NCBI RefSeq assembly: GCF_900635155.1
Contig: NZ_LR134002.1
Coordinates: 1,302,001 to 1,366,000, forward strand
Source of the DNA: Streptococcus sanguinis
GTDB taxonomy: Bacteria; Bacillota; Bacilli; Lactobacillales; Streptococcaceae
Reading direction: 5' to 3'
DNA: 64,000 nt
Position numbers and translations under genes: made by a program. Each line of letters begins with the position of its first letter. Within the stretch, counting starts at the first letter, position 1. Below are positions 6,985 through 15,906 of this stretch, in pieces. The notes below the pieces were generated by a model. It ran no database searches and was not told the DNA's origin. It worked only from the letters and a program-made list of their open reading frames with translations.

Positions 6985-9936
6985 CTAACGTTGTGAGTAT
7001 TTCTTTGCTAAACTAGATAAGCCTAGTGTGCTGACCAGTAGAGCCAGGCCAAGATGCAGGATTCCCTTATCTGAATTGCTGCCAGTTTCAGGTAAGGCAG
7101 CTGGAGCTTGCTGCTTGCTTATCTTCTGAACTTTTCCTACTGCCTGATCATAATGTTCTGCATAGTGAACCACCAACTGAACTGACGGAACTTCTCTGCC
7201 TTCCTCGCCACCTAAGATATACTCAGGAACTTCTAAAATTGCTGGCGCTACTAATTTTGCACCAATAATCTCTGGTAGAGCTGCATAAGCTGTATCAAGA
7301 GCATTCGGTATATAGTTTGCCTTTTGCAGGCGACTAGCTTCCAAAGTAGGTATTAGGGCACTGATGGAGTCCGTCTTGAAAGTCACTTCATATTGACGAT
7401 CAATTTTGAGGTCGCTTGGGTCGTATGTGTTGAAAACCAGAGCCAGCTTATGGCCTTTTTTCACCGTATAGAGATTAGGCTGCAAATAGACTGTATAGTC
7501 GTGGAATTGACCAATTTGAGGATCAATACTATTTTGCGAGCTGGATGGTGTGTAGCCCGATTCTGGATTAGTCAGATTGACCCAACCTTTGGCAATGACT
7601 TTGTATTTGGTTTTGACAGTCGCAAAATTTTTGATATCCATATTGCTGAGATTGCTGCCCATCCAGAAGCCGTCTTTCTGAGTTTCATCACTGGCTGCGC
7701 CGTTTCCAACCACATCAAATTCTTGGTCTGATACATCTACTAGGAGAGCATTGACCTGCAGATTACTGCCACCCCCCTTGGCAAGAGCCGCCTTGAAATG
7801 GACTGGGATATGTCCTTTAATGGTCAAATCTTCTTTGACATCTGTCATAAAGGTCAAATTAGCTTTAGAAGAAGCTTTGCTAACCGCTTCATCACGCTTG
7901 CTGGTATCAATTCCCGCTCCTGCGTAGTCACTGGAAATCGTTTCTTCCAAGCGCTTGGACTGAGCTGTCAGAATCAAGCGATTACTGCTTTTCCAGTTAT
8001 CATAACTGGTCCATTTATTTGGATCATAGTTATTTTGCGCCAAAACAGCAGGAAGTTTACTAACATTATTATCTACATCATAGAGGTAATGAGAGAACCA
8101 AGTATTGAGCAGGTCATAAAAATCTTGCTTCTTAGCTGTAATACCAAAACCCCTAGATACGGCAGCTGGATTGATATGATTCCCTTGGTGAAGGTAAAGT
8201 TTCACATCTTGACCAGCTTTTTTTAGCGCATCATACATGAGCTCAAAGTGTTTGGTTTTGACATTGTCGTCATTTAAACCATGCACGAGCAGGGCACTTG
8301 TCTTTATCTTTTCTGGATGCAGTGTATAATCCCGCTCCTGCCATACCGGACTATAGTTGCGGCCGTGGGCATTCTGATCCTTATTTAATTGATTGATGTA
8401 GTCAGCATACTTGTTTTTGATAGCGTCCCAGTCATTTCTATCCAGCAACCGTGTAGCGACATAGAGAGAAAGCCAAGATAAATCACTGTAAGGCGGATTG
8501 GTATAAGCCGACCCTTGACTGTTGAAATAATCATACCAACTGGCAATTCCAGCAGCTGGAACGATGGTTTTCAAGCCTTCAACACCAGTCGTTGCCACAC
8601 CGAAAGTTGTCGTACCAGCCCAAGACAGACCAGTCATACCGACCTTTCCATTAGCCCAGTCGGCCTTGATTTCGATATTATTAGTCCTGTCTGTGTAGGC
8701 CGTTCGTTTACCATTGACCCATTCGACAATATTTTTAAATGCTTCAATTTCTAAATCAGAGCCAGTTGTATTAAAACCTTCAGAACCTTTGGTTCCTAGA
8801 CCGGCGCTAGAAACAAATGCATAGCCTCGGACGAGGAAATAATCATACCAGTTCAAGTTTTCATAGTCATAAATCCCCTCATAAGGACTGTAGTAATACC
8901 AATCCGATGACATTGCTCTTTTTGCTGCATCAATACTGCTCATACTAGAAACTGGCTGGCGCTTAGATGGCTGATTGCGGAGACTCTTCATGTCATAAGA
9001 ACCGTTTGTCGGCAGATTGAGACTTTCCAGCGTCACATGGTCTTCATCTAAGGTTCCAGCGACATAAGGCCGGGCTTCCAAGATTGTCGCAGCCTTATAA
9101 TCACCCTTAGCTGCTGCTTTAGGAAGCTGCACAATAGCCTTGACCAAATCTCGCTTACCGTCACCATCCGTATCGTGGTCAGTCTCTACATAGACTGGGA
9201 AACGAACAATCTCACTGCCTTCATAAGTATACTCCTCATATCTGTCTTCACCACTACTATAGGGAAAAATTGGCTGTGAACGACCATTCAAAAAGAGAGG
9301 CTCTTTCTTTTCAGAGCGATAAGCATCATGCAGTCGCTTGGCAACCGAATACATAGATTGCAGATTAGCACCCTGGACACTGGCTGTCAAATCAGCCTCT
9401 TTTTCAATCATCCCCAAGCTCTTTGCTAGATTTGCTCTATCCTCGGCACTGCTACCCAACTGAGAATCACTGACTGCTGCCCACTTGAGCAATTCATCTA
9501 CAGCCTCTTGCAAGGTTATTTCCTTATCAGCGAGGGAAGGGTTTGAAAGGCCGCCGGTATAGGCAGACAAATCTTGTCCTTTCACAGCAGTTGGCACGGC
9601 AGATGGACCCGAGTTGACATCTTTAGCCAGAACCAGAAGCTCCTTCTCCTCTGATGGACTGAGGCTTGGTGCCGTTTCCTCAGCCGCAAGTGGTGCCTTT
9701 TCTTGCTTTTCCGAAACCGGTTCTTCTGAAGAACTCTGACTTGCAGTTTCTACTGCCGTTGATTGTTGATCCTGAGAGCCAGTTTCAAAAGCCTTTGCAA
9801 CTGTTTCTGTCTTGAGATTGTCCGTGCGCTCGCTACTAGCTTGAGTCGCCTCATCCGCCTGAACAGCTTGCGCCAATACCAAAGGTGCAAGCAACAAAGT
9901 CGGTAGGAGTAATGTAACTAGTCTTTTCTTTCTCAT
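6985..9936 (-). CDS. Cell-wall-anchored X-prolyl dipeptidyl peptidase (S15 family)
   Basis: A 983-residue secreted serine peptidase that should remove X-Pro dipeptides from extracellular peptides. A signal peptide covers about residues 1-27 and is followed by a Ser/Thr/Glu-rich low-complexity stretch (about 30-110). The S15 alpha/beta-hydrolase domain carries the triad Ser438 (GLSWAG), Asp556 (HGLNDDNV) and His587 (GNHINP); a C-terminal jelly-roll-like domain follows. The C-terminus has LPETG, a hydrophobic helix and a KKYSQR tail, the sortase A sorting signal. It differs from cytoplasmic PepX by this export and anchoring. It probably feeds peptide uptake during growth on host proteins. Its promoter contains a cre-like element. 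Confidence 0.9.
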   Translation of the reverse strand: MRKKRLVTLLLPTLLLAPLVLAQAVQADEATQASSERTDNLKTETVAKAFETGSQDQQSTAVETASQSSSEEPVSEKQEKAPLAAEETAPSLSPSEEKELLVLAKDVNSGPSAVPTAVKGQDLSAYTGGLSNPSLADKEITLQEAVDELLKWAAVSDSQLGSSAEDRANLAKSLGMIEKEADLTASVQGANLQSMYSVAKRLHDAYRSEKKEPLFLNGRSQPIFPYSSGEDRYEEYTYEGSEIVRFPVYVETDHDTDGDGKRDLVKAIVQLPKAAAKGDYKAATILEARPYVAGTLDEDHVTLESLNLPTNGSYDMKSLRNQPSKRQPVSSMSSIDAAKRAMSSDWYYYSPYEGIYDYENLNWYDYFLVRGYAFVSSAGLGTKGSEGFNTTGSDLEIEAFKNIVEWVNGKRTAYTDRTNNIEIKADWANGKVGMTGLSWAGTTTFGVATTGVEGLKTIVPAAGIASWYDYFNSQGSAYTNPPYSDLSWLSLYVATRLLDRNDWDAIKNKYADYINQLNKDQNAHGRNYSPVWQERDYTLHPEKIKTSALLVHGLNDDNVKTKHFELMYDALKKAGQDVKLYLHQGNHINPAAVSRGFGITAKKQDFYDLLNTWFSHYLYDVDNNVSKLPAVLAQNNYDPNKWTSYDNWKSSNRLILTAQSKRLEETISSDYAGAGIDTSKRDEAVSKASSKANLTFMTDVKEDLTIKGHIPVHFKAALAKGGGSNLQVNALLVDVSDQEFDVVGNGAASDETQKDGFWMGSNLSNMDIKNFATVKTKYKVIAKGWVNLTNPESGYTPSSSQNSIDPQIGQFHDYTVYLQPNLYTVKKGHKLALVFNTYDPSDLKIDRQYEVTFKTDSISALIPTLEASRLQKANYIPNALDTAYAALPEIIGAKLVAPAILEVPEYILGGEEGREVPSVQLVVHYAEHYDQAVGKVQKISKQQAPAALPETGSNSDKGILHLGLALLVSTLGLSSLAKKYSQR

Positions 9937-9977
9937 AAAGACACCTTTCCTTAGATAAAATCTTTTATAATAAGCCC

Positions 9978-10006
9978 ATTATACTATGTAAGCGCTTTTA
10001 TTTCAA
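9978..10006 (-). promoter_or_regulatory. Promoter of the surface X-prolyl peptidase with CcpA (cre) site in the spacer
   Basis: On the minus strand TTGAAA (10006-10001), 17 bases and TATAAT (9983-9978). The spacer is almost entirely a cre element (9985-10002, read on the plus strand TATGTAAGCGCTTTTATT) with one mismatch to the consensus WWTGNAARCGNWWWCAWW. CcpA bound here would block RNA polymerase directly, so carbon catabolite repression of the peptidase is predicted. Confidence 0.7.
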
Positions 10007-10047
10007 TCTATTCTATCTTTTATCTATGGAAATGTCAAAATATCTAT

Positions 10048-10098
10048 AGAAGCAGAAAGACGCAAACGATTGCACCTTTCTGCTTCTTTTGGTACAAT
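10048..10098 (+). promoter_or_regulatory. Amylase promoter inside a 40-bp dyad with a cre-like core
   Basis: TTGCAC (10070-10075), a 17-base spacer and TACAAT (10093-10098) form the amylase promoter. The -35 lies in a long dyad centred at 10067.5: perfect 12-bp arms (AGAAGCAGAAAG at 10048-10059; CTTTCTGCTTCT at 10076-10087) and inner arms GCAA/TTGC. The core CGCAAACGATTGCA matches the cre consensus at all but two positions. The arms plus TTTT could also fold as a hairpin. Confidence 0.6.
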
Positions 10099-10133
10099 AA
10101 AGCCAATCAGTGAGAATGAAGAGGAAAATTTAT

Positions 10134-11582
10134 ATGGAAAACCAAACCTTAATGCAGTATTTTGAATGGTATCTGCCAGATGACGGTCAGCATTGGAATC
10201 GCTTGGCAGAAGACGCACCTAAATTGGCAGCGAAAGGAATTCGCAAGGTCTGGATGCCGCCGGCTTTCAAGGGAACGGGCTCTAATGACGTCGGCTATGG
10301 TGTTTATGACCTCTTTGATTTGGGAGAGTTCGACCAAAAAGGGACTGTACGCACCAAGTATGGATTGAAGGAAGAATACCTCCGAGCAATTGAGGTGCTT
10401 GGACAGAACGGCATCGAAGCTATTGCAGATGTGGTCCTCAATCACAAGGCCGCAGCTGACTATAAAGAGCGCTTTACCGTTGTTGAAGTTGATCCTAACG
10501 ACCGCACAAATGTCTTGTCAGAACCTTTCGAGATTAAAGGCTGGACTAAGTTTGTCTTCCCAGGCCGCAAAAAAGCCTACAATGACTTTGAATGGCACTG
10601 GTACCACTTCACCGGCACTGACTATGATGCCAAAAACAACAAGTCAGGCATTTTTCTCATCCAAGGGGACAATAAAGGTTGGGCAGATGATGAGCTAGTG
10701 GACAACGAGAATGGTAACTACGACTATCTGATGTATGCGGATATTGATTTCAAGCACCCCGAAGTCATCCAAAATCTCTACGACTGGGCTCATTGGTTTA
10801 TTGAAAGCACTGGTGTACATGGCTTTCGCTTAGATGCTGTTAAGCACATCGATTCCTTCTTTATGAAGAATTTCATCCGTGATATTACTGAAAAATACGG
10901 CGATGATTTCTATGTCTTTGGGGAATTTTGGAATAGCGATGAGAAGGCCAATAACGATTATCTAGAAAATATTAACTACCGCTTTGACCTAGTCGATGTT
11001 AAACTTCATCATAATTTATTTGATGCCAGCAAATCTGGAGCAGACTATGACCTACGAACTATTTTTGACCAAACACTAGCAAAGAATCATCCTGAATCAG
11101 CTGTAACCTTTGTGGACAACCACGATACTCAGAGAGGGCAGGCTTTGGAGTCTACCGTTGAAGAATGGTTCAAGCCTGCTGCCTATGCTCTTATACTTCT
11201 AAGAGAAGCCGGATTGCCCTGCGTCTTTTATGGAGACTACTATGGCATTAGCGGAGAATTTGCACAAGAGAGCTTTCAAGAGATACTGGATAAACTCCTA
11301 GACATCCGCCTCAATCTAGCCTATGGCGAGCAGACCGACTACTTCGACGAAGCCAACTGTATCGGCTGGACCCGCCAAGGTATGGACGATGGTCAGCCAA
11401 TCGCTGTCCTTATCAGTAATGACCAAGCAACCAGCAAATCTATGTTTGTCGGTCTAGAATGGGCTGGCAGAGAATTCAGCGACTATCTAGTTAACAGCTC
11501 TCAAATCGTAACAATTGACGACCAAGGCTGGGGAGAATTTCCTGTGGAGGAAAAATCAGTTAGTGTCTGGAGTGCTAGGTAA
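10134..11582 (+). CDS. Cytoplasmic alpha-amylase (GH13)
   Basis: 482 residues from the ATG at 10134, chosen over an upstream in-frame GTG (10110) because GAGGAAAA sits 6-13 bases before it and MENQTLMQYFEWYLPDDG is the classical N-terminus of the liquefying-type amylase family. There is no signal peptide, so it acts on imported or stored alpha-1,4-glucans. The GH13 catalytic residues are Asp234 (GFRLDAVKH), Glu264 (FGEFW) and Asp331 (FVDNHD). It is monocistronic between its cre-bearing promoter and a strong terminator. The family assignment is certain; the physiological substrate (glycogen versus maltodextrin) is open. Confidence 0.93.
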   Translation: MENQTLMQYFEWYLPDDGQHWNRLAEDAPKLAAKGIRKVWMPPAFKGTGSNDVGYGVYDLFDLGEFDQKGTVRTKYGLKEEYLRAIEVLGQNGIEAIADVVLNHKAAADYKERFTVVEVDPNDRTNVLSEPFEIKGWTKFVFPGRKKAYNDFEWHWYHFTGTDYDAKNNKSGIFLIQGDNKGWADDELVDNENGNYDYLMYADIDFKHPEVIQNLYDWAHWFIESTGVHGFRLDAVKHIDSFFMKNFIRDITEKYGDDFYVFGEFWNSDEKANNDYLENINYRFDLVDVKLHHNLFDASKSGADYDLRTIFDQTLAKNHPESAVTFVDNHDTQRGQALESTVEEWFKPAAYALILLREAGLPCVFYGDYYGISGEFAQESFQEILDKLLDIRLNLAYGEQTDYFDEANCIGWTRQGMDDGQPIAVLISNDQATSKSMFVGLEWAGREFSDYLVNSSQIVTIDDQGWGEFPVEEKSVSVWSAR

Positions 11583-11607
11583 TCAATTTACTTACATATA
11601 GAAAACT

Positions 11608-11643
11608 AAAAACCGATTCGCAGTGCACTACGAATCGGTTTTT
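11608..11643 (+). terminator. Amylase terminator
   Basis: AAAAACCGATTCG (11608-11620) pairs perfectly with CGAATCGGTTTTT (11631-11643); symmetrical A/T flanks allow bidirectional use. Confidence 0.88.
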
Positions 11644-11741
11644 AAGTTTCTAGCTTTTGAGATAGTTGTGGAAGAGCTCCTATTTTCTATAGAACTGACG
11701 TTACATAGAAATCCCAGCCAATAAGATAGCATGAAGTTCAC

Positions 11742-12779
11742 TTACTCAACTAAGCCACTCCTTAGATAAGCATCCACCATGCGCTCTGTCGCGACAACTG
11801 AATCAATATGGGTTCGCTCATAAGAGTGGCTGGATTCGATACCAGCTCCTAGCAGGGCATGCTTGACTTCTGCTCCTGCGCTCATAGCTGCGGAGGCGTC
11901 CGAACCGTAAAAGGGATAGATGTCCAGTTTGTAAGGAATGTCCTGCTCCTTAGCCAACTTGACCAAGTGCTGACGGAAGCCATAGTGATAAGGGCCTGAA
12001 GCATCCTTGACACAGATGGAAACCGTATACTCATCCGTCTGCTGATCGTCACCCATAGCACCCATATCAACCGCTAGATACTCCACCGCTTGCGCCGGCA
12101 GGCTAGAATTAGCCCCATGACCAACCTCTTCAAAGACACTGAAAGCAAAATGAGTCGTCACCGGCAATTGAATATTTTCCTCTTTATAAACGCACAAAAG
12201 ATTGAGTAAAATAGCTGCGCTGACCTTGTCATCCAGAAAGCGAGACTTGATAAAGCCTGACTCGGTAACTGTGGTACGAGGGTCAAAGGAAATAAAATCC
12301 CCTACTTCGATTCCTAAATCCCGCGTTTCTTTCTCACTCGTCACCTTTTCATCCAAACGGACTTCCATATTGTCCTGAGTTCGCTCAACCGTCCCAGCAT
12401 CCTTATAGACATGGCAGGAAGTCTGGTGAACTAAGATAGTTCCATTGACGGTCTTGCCACTGCTGGCCACATGGACTAGACAGTTTTCGCCTTCAATCAT
12501 GTTCCAAGGGAAACCACCAATCCGATCCAGTTTAAGACGACCGTCAGACTTAATAGCCCGAACAATAGCCCCCAGAGTATCCACATGGGCAGTCACTACC
12601 CGATGCTGGGCGTCATTTTCCCCCTTAACTACAACATGAACGCCGCCTTTATTGGTCCGAACAGGCTCATAGCCCAATCCTTCCAGCGTGTGTACCAAAT
12701 AGTCTGCCACCTCAGCCGTAAAGCCTGTTGGGGAAGGGATAGCCGTTAATTCTTGTAAATATTGAACAGTTTGATTCAT
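11742..12779 (-). CDS. M42-family metallo-aminopeptidase
   Basis: 345 residues. Binuclear metal ligands of the M42 (PepA/YsdC/FrvX) family are visible in order: His in TAHVDTLG, Asp in SRFLDDKVS, the catalytic Glu pair in FSVFEEVGHG, Asp in AVDMGAMG and His in GIESSHSYERTH. Such enzymes are cytoplasmic tetrahedral aminopeptidases that trim peptides. The N-terminus (MNQTVQYLQELTAIPSPTGF) differs from what I recall of streptococcal PepA, so I do not use that symbol. An extended -10 (TG-C-TATAAT, 12813-12805) and RBS GAGGAGA precede the ATG. Confidence 0.88.
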   Translation of the reverse strand: MNQTVQYLQELTAIPSPTGFTAEVADYLVHTLEGLGYEPVRTNKGGVHVVVKGENDAQHRVVTAHVDTLGAIVRAIKSDGRLKLDRIGGFPWNMIEGENCLVHVASSGKTVNGTILVHQTSCHVYKDAGTVERTQDNMEVRLDEKVTSEKETRDLGIEVGDFISFDPRTTVTESGFIKSRFLDDKVSAAILLNLLCVYKEENIQLPVTTHFAFSVFEEVGHGANSSLPAQAVEYLAVDMGAMGDDQQTDEYTVSICVKDASGPYHYGFRQHLVKLAKEQDIPYKLDIYPFYGSDASAAMSAGAEVKHALLGAGIESSHSYERTHIDSVVATERMVDAYLRSGLVE

Positions 12780-12814
12780 GAATGTCTCCTCATCGTTTTT
12801 CTTTATTATAGCAT

Positions 12815-12853
12815 AAAGAAAGCCTGAGCAAATAGATTTTCAGCAGGCTTTTA
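12815..12853 (-). terminator. Hairpin with T-run upstream of the M42 gene
   Basis: AAAGCCTG (12819-12826) pairs with CAGGCTTT (12844-12851). Read on the minus strand the stem is followed by CTTTA, and it lies 25 bases after the stop of the small ORF at 12878-12973, so it could end that short transcript. Confidence 0.4.
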
Positions 12854-12877
12854 ATGATTTTGAGAAATTATGAAACC

Positions 12878-12973
12878 TCAATTACTATCGCCGTACTGCT
12901 TCTCCTTCTGAACTTCAATCTTTTTCAACTCCCAAAAGAAGAGATTGCCCAGAAAACCTAAAAGCAAAAACAT
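12878..12973 (-). CDS. Possible 31-aa membrane micropeptide or gene remnant
   Basis: The minus strand reads ATG then a hydrophobic stretch (MFLLLGFLGNLFFWELKKIE) and a charged tail ending YGDSN and TGA. A single transmembrane segment followed by a basic/acidic tail is a common micropeptide design. No Shine-Dalgarno is visible: a TAG stop and an A/T-rich stretch immediately precede the ATG. It is followed by a hairpin. It could be the surviving fragment of a larger membrane protein gene. I do not recognise it. Confidence 0.22.
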   Translation of the reverse strand: MFLLLGFLGNLFFWELKKIEVQKEKQYGDSN

Positions 12974-13053
12974 CTATTTAAATGACTGCTCATTTTAGAG
13001 TTTATAAATTTAACCGTCAGTACATTATCAAGGATAGATGATGCCAAAGACAA

Positions 13054-13083
13054 GAAAAAATCATCTCAGCTAGCTGAGATGAT
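13054..13083 (-). terminator. Terminator of the LPxTG adhesin gene
   Basis: A perfect palindrome AATCATCTCAGC/GCTGAGATGATT followed by TTTTTTC on the minus strand, 15 bases past the stop codon. Confidence 0.85.
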
Positions 13084-13097
13084 TCGTTTGGCTAATA

Positions 13098-15518
13098 TTA
13101 ATTAGCTTTTTTGAAACGATAGACAAGAGCTGATAAAAGAATCAGAGCAAATCCTGCTGCTATCGCAAAGATAGATGTTTCGCTGCCAGTTTTCGGCAAA
13201 ACTTTTTTGCCAGTTGCTGATCCAGTAGCATCTTTTCCATCTTTATCTGTCGAATTACCTGGGGTTCCATCAGTCGAACCGCCTGGTTTATCACCAGATG
13301 ATGACGGTGGTGGTGTCGAACCTGAAGAAGGTGGCGGTGTACCTGGTCCTTGTGGACGTCTAGCTTCAAATGTCCATGTGCCTGTAAATTTGACATCTGC
13401 GCCTGCAATAGTTTTACTATCTGCGTCATATTTGAGGAATTTCCAAGTACCATCACTTGCTTCAACAGTTTTCTTAGCTGGCTGAACCGCTTGAACGGCA
13501 GCACCGTCTGCATATTCAGTGGCATCATTTGGTAACAATGCTGTGACTTCTGCTGGCAAGCTACGGTTCGGATCTGCGCTTACAAATTCATAAGTTGCCT
13601 TATATTTTGGTGCTGGAGTGAAATTCCATTTACCAGTAAATTTAAGATCCTTATCCGCAACAGTTTGTGCATTCGTTTCCGCATAGCCTTCGAAAGTCCA
13701 TGTGCCTTCAGTAACTGTAACACTTGTTTTAGCAGGTTGCTTAGCGTCTACATTAGTACCACTAGTGTAGCGATTAGCATCTGCTGGAAGCAAATCAGTT
13801 ACTTCTTTTGGCAGATTTGGATAGGCTGCATTGCTGCTGAGAAACTCATAGCTAACACCATAGTCTTTATAAGTGTTTGTGAATACTGGATTATTACCTT
13901 CGACGGTAGCTTCCAACTTGCCCTTGCTTGCAGTCACTGTGACAGTCACTGTATGCTCTGCGCTATCGTAAGTCACTCCAGCTTCATTTCCAGCTACTTC
14001 CGTCAGCTTGTAAGTATAAGTGCCTTCTTTATCATAGTTGATTCCAAGGAACTTGATATCACCATTGGCATCGTTAGCTGCTTGAAGCTCCAAGTTATTT
14101 CCGCCAACCTCAGTCAGTTTGAAAGTATACTTTTCAGCTTCAAGTGCTTTACCATCCAGAACTTTCTTAGCGGTAATCGCTGCAGTTGCTGGCTCTAACT
14201 TGTAGGTATTCGTGAAAGCCTCACGGTCATAATTAACCGCTGCTGTCTTAACGCCGTTGTTGTCTGTTACAGTAACAGTAACATTGATGTCTGAATTGGC
14301 ATCGTTTGTCACACCTGGCAGATTGCTTGCACGTTCACGAATGACATAGTTAAAGGTTCCTTCTTTTTTGAAACGAAGTTTCTTGAAGGTTACAGCACCA
14401 GCTTTATTGGTTACCGTTTGAACAACTTTATCGTTGTCATCCTTATTGATCAAATCAAAAGTAAATTCACCATCCTCCAAATTACGGCCAGTCAATTCCT
14501 TTTTGACTTTGAAGATAACTTCATCCGAACGGGTACCTTCCCCGACACCATCAAGAGTTGTCAAAGGCGCAAATGGACGTGATACTAATTCTGGCATCTT
14601 TTGCCCATTAGCCGTAACAGTTACATCGTTAAAGGCTTTTTTGGTTACCTTATCTACTGGCTCAGTCAAACGGGTCCGGTAGATAACATAAATACCTCTT
14701 CCACTCAAATCCCCAGCATTAACTGTGAAATGATTGGAGTCTGTAATTGAAACGACATCGCTCGGGTTAAAGGATTTACGTGTACCAGAAGCACCTTCCC
14801 ACTCAGTAAAGTAGTAACCTGTAATCCCTGTATCTTCATCCAATTCTTGGTCTTCTGGAATAGCATCCTCAATGACAACTTGACCAAGATTTTGGACATC
14901 GCGATTGACACGGATACGCCAGTTGACGTAGTTTGGATCCTTAGAATCCTGAACACCCCACTTGGAATAACCCTGAGGCTCCTCATCAACCTTGATGCGC
15001 TTCAGCCTATAGGTTCTAGCACCTGGGAAATTAACTTCTTGCTCTTGGTCATAAGGCATATTATCAGCCCAAACCACTGTGAAAGAAGCTTGAATAAGCT
15101 TGGTATCTGGCATTTTCGCAAAATACTCAGCATTTGTGACAGTAATGGTTGCTGTATTTGTAACAGGATCTGTCACCAACTTAGCAACAACAGTGCCATC
15201 CGGTGCGCTTATGTTTTCCTCCAAAGTTCGCTCAATTTTGAACTGTGATGGAACACGATAAACCATGGTATCACCATTATTTAATACTTTGCTATCTGCA
15301 AATGTATAGGTCGGTGCAATGTAAAATTTACCTTCACCGTAGCCAGTATCCTTTAAAGGATTAGTATTAATAGTGACGTTTGTAGTTAGTTGATAGTCGC
15401 CATCACCTAACTCTGCAGCAGAAACCCTAGGACTTGAGCTTAACAAGGGAATAAAGGTTGATACCAAAAGCAGCAAAGTCATCAGAGCATGAGACACTTT
15501 ATGATAAGTTTGTTTCAC
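13098..15518 (-). CDS. LPxTG surface adhesin with isopeptide-type Ig domains and two SHIRT domains
   Basis: 806 residues. A signal peptide spans about 1-35. An N-terminal adhesin-like region (about 36-330) resembles Ig-fold ligand-binding heads. Two Spy0128/FctA-like domains (about 330-440 and 440-552) each have an early Lys (VKKELTGR, AKKVLDGK), a central Glu (VIRERA, KLTEVA) and a terminal NTY Asn, the residues expected for an intramolecular isopeptide bond. Two SHIRT domains follow at about 553-637 and 638-719, then a Pro/Gly/Ser linker, LPKTG at 774-778, a membrane helix and FKKAN tail. The order recalls the S. gordonii Sgo0707-type adhesins, with fewer SHIRT repeats. The start is GTG with AAGGAGG 12 bases upstream. 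The ligand is unknown. Confidence 0.85.
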   Translation of the reverse strand: MKQTYHKVSHALMTLLLLVSTFIPLLSSSPRVSAAELGDGDYQLTTNVTINTNPLKDTGYGEGKFYIAPTYTFADSKVLNNGDTMVYRVPSQFKIERTLEENISAPDGTVVAKLVTDPVTNTATITVTNAEYFAKMPDTKLIQASFTVVWADNMPYDQEQEVNFPGARTYRLKRIKVDEEPQGYSKWGVQDSKDPNYVNWRIRVNRDVQNLGQVVIEDAIPEDQELDEDTGITGYYFTEWEGASGTRKSFNPSDVVSITDSNHFTVNAGDLSGRGIYVIYRTRLTEPVDKVTKKAFNDVTVTANGQKMPELVSRPFAPLTTLDGVGEGTRSDEVIFKVKKELTGRNLEDGEFTFDLINKDDNDKVVQTVTNKAGAVTFKKLRFKKEGTFNYVIRERASNLPGVTNDANSDINVTVTVTDNNGVKTAAVNYDREAFTNTYKLEPATAAITAKKVLDGKALEAEKYTFKLTEVGGNNLELQAANDANGDIKFLGINYDKEGTYTYKLTEVAGNEAGVTYDSAEHTVTVTVTASKGKLEATVEGNNPVFTNTYKDYGVSYEFLSSNAAYPNLPKEVTDLLPADANRYTSGTNVDAKQPAKTSVTVTEGTWTFEGYAETNAQTVADKDLKFTGKWNFTPAPKYKATYEFVSADPNRSLPAEVTALLPNDATEYADGAAVQAVQPAKKTVEASDGTWKFLKYDADSKTIAGADVKFTGTWTFEARRPQGPGTPPPSSGSTPPPSSSGDKPGGSTDGTPGNSTDKDGKDATGSATGKKVLPKTGSETSIFAIAAGFALILLSALVYRFKKAN

Positions 15519-15686
15519 CTTGAATGCGGTCCTCCTTCTTTTTATATTTTATTTTCGACAAATGCTGGCAGGCACACCATCATCTGTCTACCCCCTCATT
15601 TTCAGTCGATTCTAAATCAAGATTTATTACCAAACTAAAAATGAATGTGTTTGTATATGATAAGCAAATATGACATATACATATCA

Positions 15687-15695
15687 ATTATAACA
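15687..15695 (-). promoter_or_regulatory. Probable adhesin promoter
   Basis: An extended -10 TG-T-TATAAT on the minus strand with no convincing -35; a second TATAAT lies 15 bases further upstream. This predicts a 5' leader of about 165 nt. Confidence 0.45.
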
Positions 15696-15843
15696 TAAAA
15701 TATTATAATTGACTCTTTGTGAACTACTTTTTTTAGTGGAAATTATCTGCTTTTTGTCTACTTTCATTACAAAAAAGTTACAAATTATTTTTTTAATCAA
15801 ACTCGGATGGATTATTATTGTTTTATTAGAAATAAATAGCAGA

Positions 15844-15879
15844 AAAAATACCAAGACTATAAAGAGTCTAGGTATTTTT
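15844..15879 (-). terminator. Terminator of the M26 protease gene
   Basis: On the minus strand AAAAATACCTAGACT, a CTTTAT loop and AGTCTTGGTATTTTT: a 15-bp stem with one internal mismatch, followed by T residues. Confidence 0.85.
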
Positions 15880-15906
15880 AAATATATACGGAAAACAACT
15901 TATTGC

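Larger units (their letters stand above)
12780..13097. other. 318-bp intergenic region
   Basis: Contains the M42 gene promoter (12805-12813), a hairpin at 12815-12853, a possible 31-codon minus-strand ORF (12878-12973) and the terminator of the downstream surface-protein gene (13054-13083). The remainder is A/T-rich with no other structure that I can see. Confidence 0.6.
15519..15906. other. 388-bp intergenic region between the M26 protease and the adhesin
   Basis: Holds, in minus-strand order, the protease terminator (15844-15879), an A/T-rich stretch with two TATAAT-like elements (15707-15702 and the extended -10 at 15695-15687), then an approximately 165-nt leader ending in the adhesin RBS AAGGAGG. 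No gene or recognised riboswitch is visible in the leader. Confidence 0.55.

Noticed and set aside
10048..10087. Amylase-upstream dyad considered as an intrinsic terminator
   Set aside because: It overlaps the -35 of a good promoter and has no upstream plus-strand gene to terminate; a regulatory dyad is more likely, although RNA folding cannot be excluded.
13665..14198. A 177-codon plus-strand ORF antisense to the adhesin
   Set aside because: Cys/Ile/Ser-rich shadow of Ig-domain coding sequence with no start signal.
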